From Cupriavidus oxalaticus (lineage in GTDB: Bacteria; Pseudomonadota; Gammaproteobacteria; Burkholderiales; Burkholderiaceae), in the NCBI RefSeq assembly GCF_004768545.1, contig NZ_CP038640.1, positions 1 through 64,000 of the forward strand: DNA of 64,000 nt, read 5' to 3'. Below the pieces are notes generated by a model. The model was not told the DNA's origin. It saw only the letters and a list, made by a program, of their open reading frames with translations, and ran no database searches. Made by a program: the position numbers and the translations under genes. This document shows, piece by piece, positions 16,734 through 25,703 of the stretch (within the stretch, counting starts at the first letter, position 1; every line of letters begins with the position of its first letter).

Positions 16734-17281
16734 TGAACACCGTCAGCCGCCTCCGCGTTCGCGGCAGAGGCGATCCGTTCGATGTCCTCGTCGCGTTCGT
16801 TCGCCAGCAAGACCTTGCCGGCCGCCGACCTGCAGACTGGACGCAGGACGCCTGGCGGAAACCACAGCGCGTTGGTCTTCAAGCTCGGCAACAGCGACAG
16901 GATGAAGCGCACGTGAATGCCTTGGCGCAGTCCGACCATGACGCCGGCCTTCGTGCGCATCGCGAGGGCCTTCATGTCGGTCACGAAACTGTTCTTCGCG
17001 AAGAACGCCTCGTGCTGCCAGGCGCCCAGCAGCATGACGCGCAGCGTGGGGGAGAACAGGTGGTCCTTCTCGGAGAAGGCGAGGTAGCCCATCGTCTCCA
17101 GGCTGCCGACCAGCATCGAGGTGCTGGATTGCGGATAGCCCAGGGCGGCGGCGATCTCCGTGATGGTGGCGCCCTTCTGCCTCGCGGCGAAGTATTCGAG
17201 GATCTCGATCGCCCGGAAGGCCGACTTGACCGGCCTGGGCGATGAATCAAGGGTTTCTGCGCGCTTCGTCATCGCATCCAT
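16734..17281 (-). pseudogene. Second IclR-family regulator, 3'-truncated by the inverted repeat
   Basis: About 182 codons from the ATG at 17281 (or 17272): PVKSAFRAIEILEYFAARQK then ATITEIAAALGYPQSSTSML is an IclR helix-turn-helix, followed by the first half of the effector domain (GLRQGIHVRFI, SAAGKVLLANERDEDIERI). Sequence identity to this gene ends at the inverted-repeat boundary. The frame then runs out of phase through the repeat to a stop at 16622, so about 70 residues of the effector domain are missing. It diverges from the Rieske oxygenase gene with a 70-bp gap and was probably its regulator. Confidence 0.85.
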
Positions 17282-17351
17282 GATGCCGTTGGAGGGTGCT
17301 CGCCCTACGCTCGGTTGTTCCTGGATGGATGAACCGAAGGAGAACGAGAGC

Positions 17352-18428
17352 ATGTATCCCAAGAATTTCTGGTACGTCGGCGCGATGAAGCACGAGGTCG
17401 GCCGGCACCTGCTGGCGAGAACGCTGCTGGAGCAGCCGATCGTTTTCTTCCGCCGCATCGACGGCAGCGTGGCCGCGCTGGCCGACCGTTGCAGCCACCG
17501 CCGCATCTCGCTTTCGCTGGGGCGGCTGATCGGAGACGAAGTCCAGTGCGGCTATCACGGCCTCAGCTTTGCCGGCGACGGTTCGTGCACGGGCATTCCG
17601 GGTCAGGCGCGCGTCCCGCCCAGCGCCTGCGTGCGCTCGTACCCGGTGGTCGAGCGCGACGAGTTCGTCTGGTTCTGGCCGGGCGACCCCACGCTCGCAG
17701 ATGAGGCGCTGGTCCCCGACTATTCGGAGATCTGCAGCTCCGGACGCTTCGTCGGCCGGCCCGCCGAACCGCTGCTCGTCGAGGCGCCCTGCCTGTTCAA
17801 CATCGAGAACGTGCTGGACCTGTCCCACGTGACCTATGCGCACCAGGAAACCGTCGGCACGCCCGAGGTGGCGGTCACGCGCCCGACCGTGGACATCAGC
17901 GAGACCCGGGTCCTGGTGACTCGCAACTGGGACCGGGCCTCCACCGGACCTTCGTTCAAGAACCTGTTCGGCTGGGACTTCGTCAAGAACAGCCAGCGCA
18001 TCAGCTTCTGGCCCGGCGCCAACGTGCTGCTGGAAATCGAGGTGGAGCCGGTCGGCAATACCGATCCGGCCCAGATCAAGCGGCTGCGGGTCCCGGGGCC
18101 TTGCACGCCATCCACATCCACTACCCATTTCAAGTTTTCGGCGCTCTATCGCGATTTCCTGCTGGACAACGAAGCGCTGACCGCCGGCATGTTCGAACAG
18201 TTCCGCAAGACCGTGATGGAAGACAAGGTGCTCATGGAGAACCAGCAGAGGAACTGGGCGCTCGACGGCGTGGAGGTCGTTCAGAAGATGGAGCCGTCCA
18301 GCAGCGGCGGAATGATGGACATCGCGGTGGACCATGCGCCGCTCGCCGCGCGCCGTTGGCTTCAGCGGCTGACGATGGCGGAACGGAAAGCGCCGGAGAT
18401 CAGGCTTGCCGAGGTGACGCAAGGCTAG
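17352..18428 (+). CDS. Rieske non-heme iron oxygenase, alpha subunit (VanA/O-demethylase type)
   Basis: 358 aa, the length of single-component-oxygenase subunits such as vanillate or dicamba demethylase. The N-terminal Rieske 2Fe-2S site is C-S-H..CGYH (about residues 43-66). The catalytic mononuclear iron site is NVLDLSHVTYAH (H-x4-H, with the bridging Asp two residues before). AAGGAG lies 9 bases before the ATG. No ferredoxin or reductase gene is adjacent, so it would need one from elsewhere. The stop codon overlaps the stop of the convergent DUF35 gene (18425-18428). Its substrate is unknown; an aryl ether or methoxyaromatic acid is plausible for this branch. Confidence 0.85.
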   Translation: MYPKNFWYVGAMKHEVGRHLLARTLLEQPIVFFRRIDGSVAALADRCSHRRISLSLGRLIGDEVQCGYHGLSFAGDGSCTGIPGQARVPPSACVRSYPVVERDEFVWFWPGDPTLADEALVPDYSEICSSGRFVGRPAEPLLVEAPCLFNIENVLDLSHVTYAHQETVGTPEVAVTRPTVDISETRVLVTRNWDRASTGPSFKNLFGWDFVKNSQRISFWPGANVLLEIEVEPVGNTDPAQIKRLRVPGPCTPSTSTTHFKFSALYRDFLLDNEALTAGMFEQFRKTVMEDKVLMENQQRNWALDGVEVVQKMEPSSSGGMMDIAVDHAPLAARRWLQRLTMAERKAPEIRLAEVTQG

Positions 18429-18865
18429 CGTTCCGTTCTGCCTGGCGCGCCCGGGCCCGCGGCGACGGAGAAGGCGGGCCAGTGCAATCCATCGTGCAAC
18501 GCTATCCATGCGACCCGGACGGCCAGGCCCACGCGCAATCGCGCCGGATCGCACTCGACCAGCCAGCTGAGGATTCGCAGGCCTTCGTTCAGGTCGACCC
18601 AGGCCTGCGTGCGAGGGGCGCCGGACGCCGCCGGCGCGTCCATGCGATCGACGGTCCAGCTTGCCAGCACCCCGTCGCCGCTGACCTCGCGCCATTCCAG
18701 TCCGCGCCGCCCCGTGTAGACGCTGCCAGGCCGCGGATAGGCCTGCCACTGCCCTGTCTGCGTGCAGAACTGGGCCAGCAGCCGCCGCTCGCGCGTGCCC
18801 GCCCAGAACGCCGCGGTGTCCATGTAGTGGCCGATGGCCCCATCCGAAGTGCGAGGGCTGTTCAT
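18425..18865 (-). CDS. DUF35-type OB-fold protein, thiolase partner (copy 2)
   Basis: 146 aa. Identical to copy 1 (9353-9796) up to GAPGRT, then ends ER instead of TYSL because the duplicated block ends there. It overlaps the thiolase gene by four bases and is the last gene of the tfd-II operon. As in copy 1, the zinc-ribbon cysteines expected of this family are not present. Confidence 0.75.
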   Translation of the reverse strand: MNSPRTSDGAIGHYMDTAAFWAGTRERRLLAQFCTQTGQWQAYPRPGSVYTGRRGLEWREVSGDGVLASWTVDRMDAPAASGAPRTQAWVDLNEGLRILSWLVECDPARLRVGLAVRVAWIALHDGLHWPAFSVAAGPGAPGRTER

Positions 18866-20028
18866 CGTTCCAGCACGAGCGCGCTGCTCATCATCCAGGC
18901 CCGGCCATAGGCCAGGCCGCCGATGCCCGTGACCAGCGCATTGCGCGGATCCTCGACCTGGGTTGCGCCGCCTTCGCCCCCGAGCTGGCGCACCGCTTCC
19001 ACCAGGCCGAGGCCGCCGGCGGCCAGGCCCGGCTGACCCGCGGAGAGTTGGCCCCCGCCCGTGTTCAGCGGCAAGCCGCCGCTGAATCTTAGATCGGTCT
19101 TCTCGATGAAGGCGGCGCCCTCGCCCCGGCCGCAAAACCCCATGTGCTCCAGCTGCATCAGGACGGCGATGGTGAAGTCGTCGTACAGCTGCAGCATGTC
19201 GATCTCCTGCACGGTCAGGCCGGCCTGGCGCAGCGCGCGCGGACCGGCCTGGACGAAGCCCGACGCGAGCAGGTCGGGCGGCTGTTCCTGCACATCGTGG
19301 TTCGTGCGTTCGGCGTAGCCGGCCAGCCGCGCGCATTTGGACAATCCCATCGCGGACGCCGTCTCGGCCCGCATCATCAGGACGCCGTTCGCGCCGTCGC
19401 AGAACATCACGCTGTCGAGCAGGCGCAGCGGATCGGAGACCTTGCGCGACTTCAGGTAGTCGTCGAGGGCAAGCGGTCTTCGCAGCTTTTCGCATGCGCG
19501 CTCGTTCTCCAACGCGTGCCCGCGCTGTGTGAGCACGATCTTCCCCAGCGCGGCATCGAGCGCACCGTAGCGCTGTTCATAGGCGTTGTGCAGCAGCGCA
19601 AAGAAGCCGGGCGGGCGCGTCATGCCGGTCGGCGCGATGAACTCGTCGTGGTAGCCGCGGAAGCTGGCTGCGAAGCGGGTGCTGGGCGCGTCGGCGCCGA
19701 GCACGAGCGCCACCTTGCAGTGCCCATCGCGCAGCGCCGAAGCGGCAGCGGCTACGGCGGACAGCAGCGCGCACCCTCCCGTGGTGCCGGTCGCCAGCCA
19801 GTCGAGCTCCAATCCCAGCGCGTCCGACATGAAGGCCGCGTGGAAGGGATTGCTGCCCTCGCTCAATGACGCCGTGACCGCCAGCCCGTCGATCTCGGCC
19901 GGCGCGATGCCGTACTTGCGCACCAGCTCGTCCAGCACGTCCGCCGCCAGCTCGTAGGCGCTTCGACCCGACGCGAAGACGACCGGCGTCTCGGCATGGC
20001 CGCTGATGACGATGTCGGATGAAGCCAT
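18862..20028 (-). CDS. Thiolase-fold protein, SCP2/lipid-transfer type (copy 2)
   Basis: 388 aa, close paralogue of 9793-10959. It has the same Cys region (TTGGCALLSAV) and the same Gln in GGGQLSAGQPG where classical thiolases carry His. That the unusual residue is kept in both diverged copies argues that it is a real property of the family rather than a sequencing error. Differences from copy 1 are scattered and mostly conservative. The start ATG is five bases after the ligase stop. Confidence 0.8.
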   Translation of the reverse strand: MASSDIVISGHAETPVVFASGRSAYELAADVLDELVRKYGIAPAEIDGLAVTASLSEGSNPFHAAFMSDALGLELDWLATGTTGGCALLSAVAAAASALRDGHCKVALVLGADAPSTRFAASFRGYHDEFIAPTGMTRPPGFFALLHNAYEQRYGALDAALGKIVLTQRGHALENERACEKLRRPLALDDYLKSRKVSDPLRLLDSVMFCDGANGVLMMRAETASAMGLSKCARLAGYAERTNHDVQEQPPDLLASGFVQAGPRALRQAGLTVQEIDMLQLYDDFTIAVLMQLEHMGFCGRGEGAAFIEKTDLRFSGGLPLNTGGGQLSAGQPGLAAGGLGLVEAVRQLGGEGGATQVEDPRNALVTGIGGLAYGRAWMMSSALVLER

Positions 20029-20033
20029 GCGGC

Positions 20034-21575
20034 CTACGCCGCGGCCGGCGATGAGGCCATGCCCTCGAGATAGTGCTGCTTGAGCTTGCGGCGCGCTATC
20101 TTGCCGCTGTCCTCGCGCGGCAGCACGGGCATGCTCAGCACGCGCCTGGGGCCGCGCAGGCGTCCCAGCCGGTTCGTGAGCGTGACGCGCATCTTCTCGA
20201 GGTCGATGCGCGCGCCGGCGTGCGGCTCGATCGCCAGGACCAGGACTTCGCCCAGGTCCCGGTCGGCGATGCCGAAGGCGACGCAGTCGCGCACCTCGGG
20301 CAGCTTCAGCGCTTCCTCTTCGAGTTCCGCCGGGAAGACGTTGACGCCGCCGGAGATCACCATGTCCTTCTTGCGGTCGCTGATCCACAGGAAGCCGTCC
20401 GCGTCCACATGCCCGACGTCACCGAGGGTGAGCCACTCGCCGCGGCGAAGCTCCGCCATCGCCTCCGGCCGCTGGTGGTAGCTCGCCAGGTCGGCAACGT
20501 CGCAGCGAATGAAGATCTCGCCCTTGTCGCCCGTGGGCACCGGCTGCTCGTCGTCATCGACGATGGCGATCTCGACGCCTTCGGGCGCCTTGCCGACGGT
20601 GCCCGGATGCGAGAGCCATTCCTCGGACGTGCAGGTCGCGATCACGCCGATCTCGGTGGCGGCGTAGTACTCGATGATGACCGGGCCCCACCAGTCGATC
20701 ATGGCCTGCTTGATGTCGCGCGGGCACATGGCGGCGCCATGCGTCACCGCCTTCAGCGTCGACGTATCGAAAGCGCGCCTGCGTTCGGGCGCCAGGTCGA
20801 GCAGGCGGCTGAACATGGTGGGCACCACATGCATGTGGCTCAGGCGATGGCGCTCGACCAGGTCCAGGAGTCCGCCCGCGTCGAACTTCGGCTGAAGCAC
20901 CAGGAGCTCGCCGAAGCGCAGGCTGTTGAGCGCATAGACCAGAGGGGCCGAGTGGTAGAGCGGTCCGGTCAGCACGGCCCGGATCGGCCGGATCTCCTGC
21001 CCGTGCGCCGCACGCACCCTCAGGCCGAACTTCGCCGCGATCTCGGGCGTGCCGCCGGCGCGCCGGACGCCCTTCGGTCGGCCCGTGGTGCCGGAGGTAT
21101 AGAGCAGGCTGGCCGGCGCCGGCAGCGGCGGGGCCGTCGAAGGCGCCGAGGCCTGCAGCCAGTCTTCATAGTCGACCGTGCCCGGGTTCGCCGTGCACGC
21201 GGCATCGGACAGCCGATAGGCCTGCCGGATCTCGGGCGGCGGCGCGGCTTCCAACACGCGGCAGCCTGAAGGCACGCCTGCGGCGACCGCCTTGAACAGA
21301 TCGCTATGCGCGACGAGCACGCGCGCTGCGCAGTCCTCGAGGATGAAGGCGATCTCATCCGCATTCGCATGCCAGTTCAAGGGCACGGCCAGGATGCCCG
21401 CGCGATTCGCGGCGAGCATGACTTCGAGGATCGGGAAGTCATTGCGCATGAGGATGGCAACGACCTCGCCCGGCAGCAGTCCCCATGCCGCCAGGCCGCC
21501 GGCCGCTCGCAGGACGCGCTGTTCCAGCGCCTCGCCATCCAGGCTGCGATCGCCGCTGATCAGGGTCGCATGCAT
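20034..21575 (-). CDS. AMP-forming acyl-CoA synthetase (copy 2)
   Basis: 513 aa, same length as copy 1, with all ANL motifs (LLYTSGTTGRPKGV, IIEYYAATE, GDVGHVDADGFLWISDRKKD, catalytic Lys in EDSGKIARRKLK). Many substitutions separate it from copy 1, yet none hits a motif apart from G to A in EYYAGTE, so both look functional. It follows tfdA copy 2 by 21 bp and precedes the thiolase by 5 bp. Confidence 0.88.
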   Translation of the reverse strand: MHATLISGDRSLDGEALEQRVLRAAGGLAAWGLLPGEVVAILMRNDFPILEVMLAANRAGILAVPLNWHANADEIAFILEDCAARVLVAHSDLFKAVAAGVPSGCRVLEAAPPPEIRQAYRLSDAACTANPGTVDYEDWLQASAPSTAPPLPAPASLLYTSGTTGRPKGVRRAGGTPEIAAKFGLRVRAAHGQEIRPIRAVLTGPLYHSAPLVYALNSLRFGELLVLQPKFDAGGLLDLVERHRLSHMHVVPTMFSRLLDLAPERRRAFDTSTLKAVTHGAAMCPRDIKQAMIDWWGPVIIEYYAATEIGVIATCTSEEWLSHPGTVGKAPEGVEIAIVDDDEQPVPTGDKGEIFIRCDVADLASYHQRPEAMAELRRGEWLTLGDVGHVDADGFLWISDRKKDMVISGGVNVFPAELEEEALKLPEVRDCVAFGIADRDLGEVLVLAIEPHAGARIDLEKMRVTLTNRLGRLRGPRRVLSMPVLPREDSGKIARRKLKQHYLEGMASSPAAA

Positions 21576-21596
21576 GTCGTCGAACCTTCGATGCCT

Positions 21597-22460
21597 CTAG
21601 GCGACGGCGTCGTCCAGGGTCGTCGCCCGGCGCAACTCGCGCCTGGCCGAGATGTCGTAGCGTCGGCCGCGGTGGAGAACGCAACGGTTGTCCCACATCA
21701 CCAGGTCCCCGACCTGCCAGCGATGGCGGTACACGAACTGGCGTTGCGTCGCGTGTTCGAGCAGCTCCGCGAGCAGCATCCGGCCTTCGGCGACCGGGCG
21801 GCCTTCGATGTGGCCCGCGTGGGCACCGATGAAGAGAAACTTGCGCCCGGAGCCGGCGTGCGTTCGAACCAGCGGCCAGGTGACCGGCGGCATGGCGTTG
21901 CGTTGCGCTTCGGAATAGTCGGTGTCGCCGAGCAGGAAGCGGGAGTTCAGCGCGTAGTGTTCGGCGCGCAGTCCTTCCAGTTCGGACTTGAGGTCGGCGG
22001 GAAGTTCGTCGTAGGCCGCCCGCGTGTCGCAGAACTCGGTGTCGCCGCCCGACGAGGGAACGACCACCGCAGAAAGCATCGAATAGCGGGCGGCGGGCTG
22101 CTGGAATGAGCTGTCGCTGTGCCAGAGCTGGTTGGCGAAATTGCCGACGACTTCACGCGCATCGCGTTGCGCGACCTTGCCGTCGAGGCTGACGTTCGAG
22201 ATGTCCGCCAGCTCCGCGTACTTGAATCTCGACGGCCTCTGGTTGACCTTGATGAAGCCGCCTTCGAGCGGCCCGAAGTTGCGCGCGAAGGCGATCTGCT
22301 GATCCTGGTTCAGGGGCTGCCCGCGGAACACCAGCACCGATTTCTCGTCCATTCGCCGTTCGATCTCCCGGACCTCGGACGGACCCAGGGTGTCTCGAAG
22401 GTCGATGTCCTCGACCTCGCCGACGAAGAGAGGATGAAGGGAATTTGCGACGACGCTCAC
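21597..22460 (-). CDS. tfdA: 2,4-D / alpha-ketoglutarate dioxygenase (copy 2)
   Basis: 287 aa with a GTG start. Same iron and cosubstrate motifs as copy 1 (WHSD; VLHRGRR; RRELRR). About 21 residues differ, for example LFVGEVED in place of LFAAGVED near residue 15 and CDTRAAYDELPADLK near 165. The substitutions avoid the metal site. It sits 16 bp downstream of tfdK in the tfd-II operon, so its expression follows the operon promoter at 29.5 kb rather than its own regulator. The two alleles could differ in substrate range. Confidence 0.93.
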   Translation of the reverse strand: MSVVANSLHPLFVGEVEDIDLRDTLGPSEVREIERRMDEKSVLVFRGQPLNQDQQIAFARNFGPLEGGFIKVNQRPSRFKYAELADISNVSLDGKVAQRDAREVVGNFANQLWHSDSSFQQPAARYSMLSAVVVPSSGGDTEFCDTRAAYDELPADLKSELEGLRAEHYALNSRFLLGDTDYSEAQRNAMPPVTWPLVRTHAGSGRKFLFIGAHAGHIEGRPVAEGRMLLAELLEHATQRQFVYRHRWQVGDLVMWDNRCVLHRGRRYDISARRELRRATTLDDAVA

Positions 22461-22476
22461 TTTGTGCTCCTTTTTT

Positions 22477-23865
22477 CTAGCTGACGAGGGGATCGGCGAC
22501 AGGCCCCGCGGGCATGGCGGCGCGCTCGAGGTCCGAGGCTTTCTGAAGCCGGCCGAGCGCGACGACACCGGCGCCGGCCACCAGCAGGGGCGCGGCGGCG
22601 ACGATGAAAAGCGTGCTGATCGAGGCATCGGCGGCGATCAGGATGCCCGCGATGGCCGGGCCGATGATCGATCCGAGCTTGCCGATCGAGATGGCCCAGC
22701 CGACGCCGTTGGCCCGGTTGGCGTTGGCGTAGAACAGGCCCATGGACCCCATCAGGCCGACGTGGCCGCCGAGCACGAAGAAGCCGACGATGAAGAGCAT
22801 CGACAGGAAGGCCGTGTCGGAGAGCGCCATCGAGCCAACCGCGACGACGAAGACCGCCGCGAGCAGCGGAACCGCACCCATCGCGCCGACGCCGAAGCGG
22901 TCGATGAGCCGGCTGGAGAACAAGCCGCCGAATGCGCCGCCCGCCGAGAAGAGGGTCAGGCCGATCGCGGCCAGCGTCGCAGGTCGGCCGGTTCCGACCG
23001 TCAGGACCGGAATCCAGCTCGCCAGGAAGAAGACGGTGACGGAGTTGGCGATGAACGCGAGCCACAGGACCGGCGTGATTCTGGACAGCCGGCCGCTGAA
23101 GAGCGATTTCACGGAATCCTTCCATCCGCCCACCTTGGCTCGGTCTTCTTCGGCTTCGAGCACGAAGCGGGTCTGGGCGTTTGCATGCGCGGAGGGATCG
23201 ATGGCATTGACGATCCGCGCGATCGTGTCGGCGCCTCTGCCTGCGAGCACCAGGTACTTGATGGACTCCGGCAGCGCGATGGCAAGAAGCGGCAGCAGCA
23301 CCAGGGGCGCGAAGCCACCGATGTAGAACAGCACCTGCCAGCCGAACACCGGCACCAGCCAGGCCGCGAACAGGCCGCCGACGCTGATCCCGATGACGTA
23401 GCCGATCATCACGAAGCCGACCACGCTGGCGTGGAAGCGCTTGGGCACGTACTCGACGTTGAGCGCGAAGCAGATGGGCGTGATGCCGCCGATGCCCAGT
23501 CCCGCGAAGAAGCGCAGCGCGGCGAGTTCGGTGACGTTGGTCGCGAGCACCGCGGCCAGCGTGAACGCACTGAAGATGAAGGTGCCGAGCAGGAACGCGG
23601 GACGGCGGCCGATGCGGTCCGCCAGGTAGCCGAACAGGAAGCCTCCCAGCATCACGCCCAGCAGTCCGGCGCTGAAGATGAAGCCGAAGGACGCCTTCTC
23701 GATGCCCCAGCTGGCAATGATCGTCGGCGACGCGAACGCGATCGCCTGCAGGTCATAGCCGTCGCACAGCATGATCAGGAAGGACAGGGCGAGCAGCATC
23801 ACGACCGTGCGGTTCGGCGCTTGCTTCTCGATGACCTCGGTGATGTCGATGGTGGTGTTTTTCAT
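22477..23865 (-). CDS. tfdK: 2,4-D transporter, MFS aromatic acid:H+ symporter family
   Basis: 462 aa, the TfdK length. Twelve hydrophobic segments are predicted by eye. The AAHS/PcaK signatures DGYDLQAIAFASP (first helix), GYLADRIGRRPAFLLGT (loop 2-3 MFS motif) and LPESIKYLVLAGR are present. It would import 2,4-D by proton symport across the inner membrane. The ATG at 23865 directly follows GGAGGAGACAT. Position between tfdB and tfdA repeats the tfdB-II-tfdK order of pJP4. Confidence 0.9.
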   Translation of the reverse strand: MKNTTIDITEVIEKQAPNRTVVMLLALSFLIMLCDGYDLQAIAFASPTIIASWGIEKASFGFIFSAGLLGVMLGGFLFGYLADRIGRRPAFLLGTFIFSAFTLAAVLATNVTELAALRFFAGLGIGGITPICFALNVEYVPKRFHASVVGFVMIGYVIGISVGGLFAAWLVPVFGWQVLFYIGGFAPLVLLPLLAIALPESIKYLVLAGRGADTIARIVNAIDPSAHANAQTRFVLEAEEDRAKVGGWKDSVKSLFSGRLSRITPVLWLAFIANSVTVFFLASWIPVLTVGTGRPATLAAIGLTLFSAGGAFGGLFSSRLIDRFGVGAMGAVPLLAAVFVVAVGSMALSDTAFLSMLFIVGFFVLGGHVGLMGSMGLFYANANRANGVGWAISIGKLGSIIGPAIAGILIAADASISTLFIVAAAPLLVAGAGVVALGRLQKASDLERAAMPAGPVADPLVS

Positions 23866-23918
23866 ATGTCTCCTCCAGGTGATCGTGATCGGCGCTTGCC
23901 GATCGGGCTTGTCCGGCT

Positions 23919-25679
23919 TCAGTGCGCGCAGAGCGCGCGCCCGAGCGCCGCGCGAAGCTCGTCGCCCGAGCTCTTTGACCACTGCATGGAGCGCCAGCAG
24001 ATGATGTTGTCGGGCCGCACCAGCAGCGCGCCGCTCTCCTCGATCTCGCGCACACGGGCGAAGTCGCCGTACAGGTCCTCGAGCTCCTGGCCCGGGCCGA
24101 TGATGTGCACGTCCAGGCCGATGCCGAGCGATTCCGCGGCGTGGCTCGCGGCCTCGAGCCACGGCGATCCGGTGATGCCCGAGAGCAGGCTGAAGCGCCC
24201 CTTGCCGCAGAGGTCGAGCGTCGACACGCGGCGGCCATGCCGCGTGAGCCAGACGTGCGGCACGGGCGCGCCGGGGCGGCTGCTGTGCTCGTGGTAGAGC
24301 TCCGCGTCGCGGCGGAAGCCCGGGTCCGGCGTCTCGTCCGCCGCGATCGCCGCAGAGCGATAGCGCTGGTTCATCTCGACGCCGTGGGCGTTGTAGACGT
24401 ACTGCGTGTTGTCGATGGCGGCGCGCAGTGCGGCGCGCTGCGCCTGCGCCTCAGGGCTCTGTTCCTTCAGGCGGGAGATGTTGCGCTGCATCTGTTCCGG
24501 GTCCTGGGTGTCGAACAGTCCCAGCGCGGCGAGGATCGGCGGGAAGTCGCCCAGGCTCTTGTTCGCGCGCTGCACCACCTGCTTGGCCACCGGCGCGCGC
24601 TCCTCGTCGTAGGTGGCGAGCAAGGCCGGCCCGGCTTTTCCGCGCAGGACGTGGGAGAGCTTCCAGCACAGGTTGAACGCGTCCTGGATCGAGGTGTTCG
24701 AGCCCAGGCCATTGGTCGGGGGATGCCGATGGACCGCGTCGCCCATGCAGAACACGCGCTTGTCGAACAACCGCGTGGCGTACATGTCGTTCACCGTCCA
24801 GGTCGAGGTCGACTCGATCTTCACCGGGATCGTCGAGTCGCCCAGCAGCGAGTGGACGATCTGGCGCGCATGCGCTTCGTCGACCGCCGGCGTGCCGTCG
24901 GCGATCTCGTAGCCCCAGATGCAAAGCCACTTGTTCCACGGCCGGACCATGCGGATGACGCCGATGCCCAGGCCGCCGACGCTGGAGCCCGGCTGGATCA
25001 CCCAATACAGGACGCTCGGCCGGTGGCCCACGTAGGCGGTCAGGTCGGCCTCGAACACCACGTTGATCGATCCGGAGACGCCCATCTTTCCTTCGACCGG
25101 CAGGCAGACCTGGTCCACGACGCGGGAGTTCGCGCCGTCCGCCCCGATGAGGTACTTGGCGCGGATGTCGTACTGGCGGCCCTGCAGGTGGTCGTGCACC
25201 GTCGCCGTGACGCCCGCATCGTCCTGCTTCAGGGAAACGAACTCGGTGTGAAAGCGCACGTCGGCGCCGCGCCGCGCCGCGTTGTTGATGAGGATCGGCT
25301 CGAGCAGGTTCTGCGGCAGATCGCACATGCGCGTGGGCGAGGCCAGGTCGTAGTCGGCCCGGCGCTGCGGGTGCGTGCCCCAGGTCAGCACCCGGCCCAG
25401 TTCGTCGCCGACCAGGCTCGTGCAGTAGACGTTCTCGCCCATCAGCTCGGCCGGGGAGGCCATCGTTTCGCACTCGGCCTCGATCCCGAGGTCGCGCATC
25501 ACTTCCATCGTGCGCTGGTTCGTGATGTGCGAGCGGGGCGTGCGCGAGGTGGTCGCGTATTTGCTGACGCACAGTGTCTTCACGCCATAGGTCGCGAGAA
25601 GCAAGGCCGAGGCGGCCCCGGCAGGACCGCTGCCGACGACGAGGACGTCGGTTTCGACGGTGCTGGTGGGTTCGTTCAT
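23919..25679 (-). CDS. tfdB: 2,4-dichlorophenol 6-monooxygenase (tfd-II copy)
   Basis: 586 aa FAD monooxygenase. FAD GxGxxG (VVGSGPAGAASAL) near residue 15, YLIGADGANSRVV near 185, and FCMGDAVHRHPPTNGLG near 305. It is clearly diverged from the copy at 5820 throughout, so it is the tfd-II isoform, not a recent duplicate. AAGGAGAC precedes the ATG at 25679. The 53-bp spacer to tfdK contains no terminator that I can see, so they are probably cotranscribed. Confidence 0.94.
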   Translation of the reverse strand: MNEPTSTVETDVLVVGSGPAGAASALLLATYGVKTLCVSKYATTSRTPRSHITNQRTMEVMRDLGIEAECETMASPAELMGENVYCTSLVGDELGRVLTWGTHPQRRADYDLASPTRMCDLPQNLLEPILINNAARRGADVRFHTEFVSLKQDDAGVTATVHDHLQGRQYDIRAKYLIGADGANSRVVDQVCLPVEGKMGVSGSINVVFEADLTAYVGHRPSVLYWVIQPGSSVGGLGIGVIRMVRPWNKWLCIWGYEIADGTPAVDEAHARQIVHSLLGDSTIPVKIESTSTWTVNDMYATRLFDKRVFCMGDAVHRHPPTNGLGSNTSIQDAFNLCWKLSHVLRGKAGPALLATYDEERAPVAKQVVQRANKSLGDFPPILAALGLFDTQDPEQMQRNISRLKEQSPEAQAQRAALRAAIDNTQYVYNAHGVEMNQRYRSAAIAADETPDPGFRRDAELYHEHSSRPGAPVPHVWLTRHGRRVSTLDLCGKGRFSLLSGITGSPWLEAASHAAESLGIGLDVHIIGPGQELEDLYGDFARVREIEESGALLVRPDNIICWRSMQWSKSSGDELRAALGRALCAH

Positions 25680-25703
25680 GAAGTCTCCTTGTTGGCAGGT
25701 TGT

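Larger units (their letters stand above)
18435..22460. repeat. Direct repeat, copy 2 (tfdA-ligase-thiolase-DUF35 block)
   Basis: Pairs with 9366-13412. In this copy the block is the downstream part of a longer operon, while in copy 1 tfdA is next to the regulator. Recombination between the copies would remove or multiply a 9.07-kb unit carrying the regulator, iclR, crotonase and Rieske genes. Confidence 0.9.
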
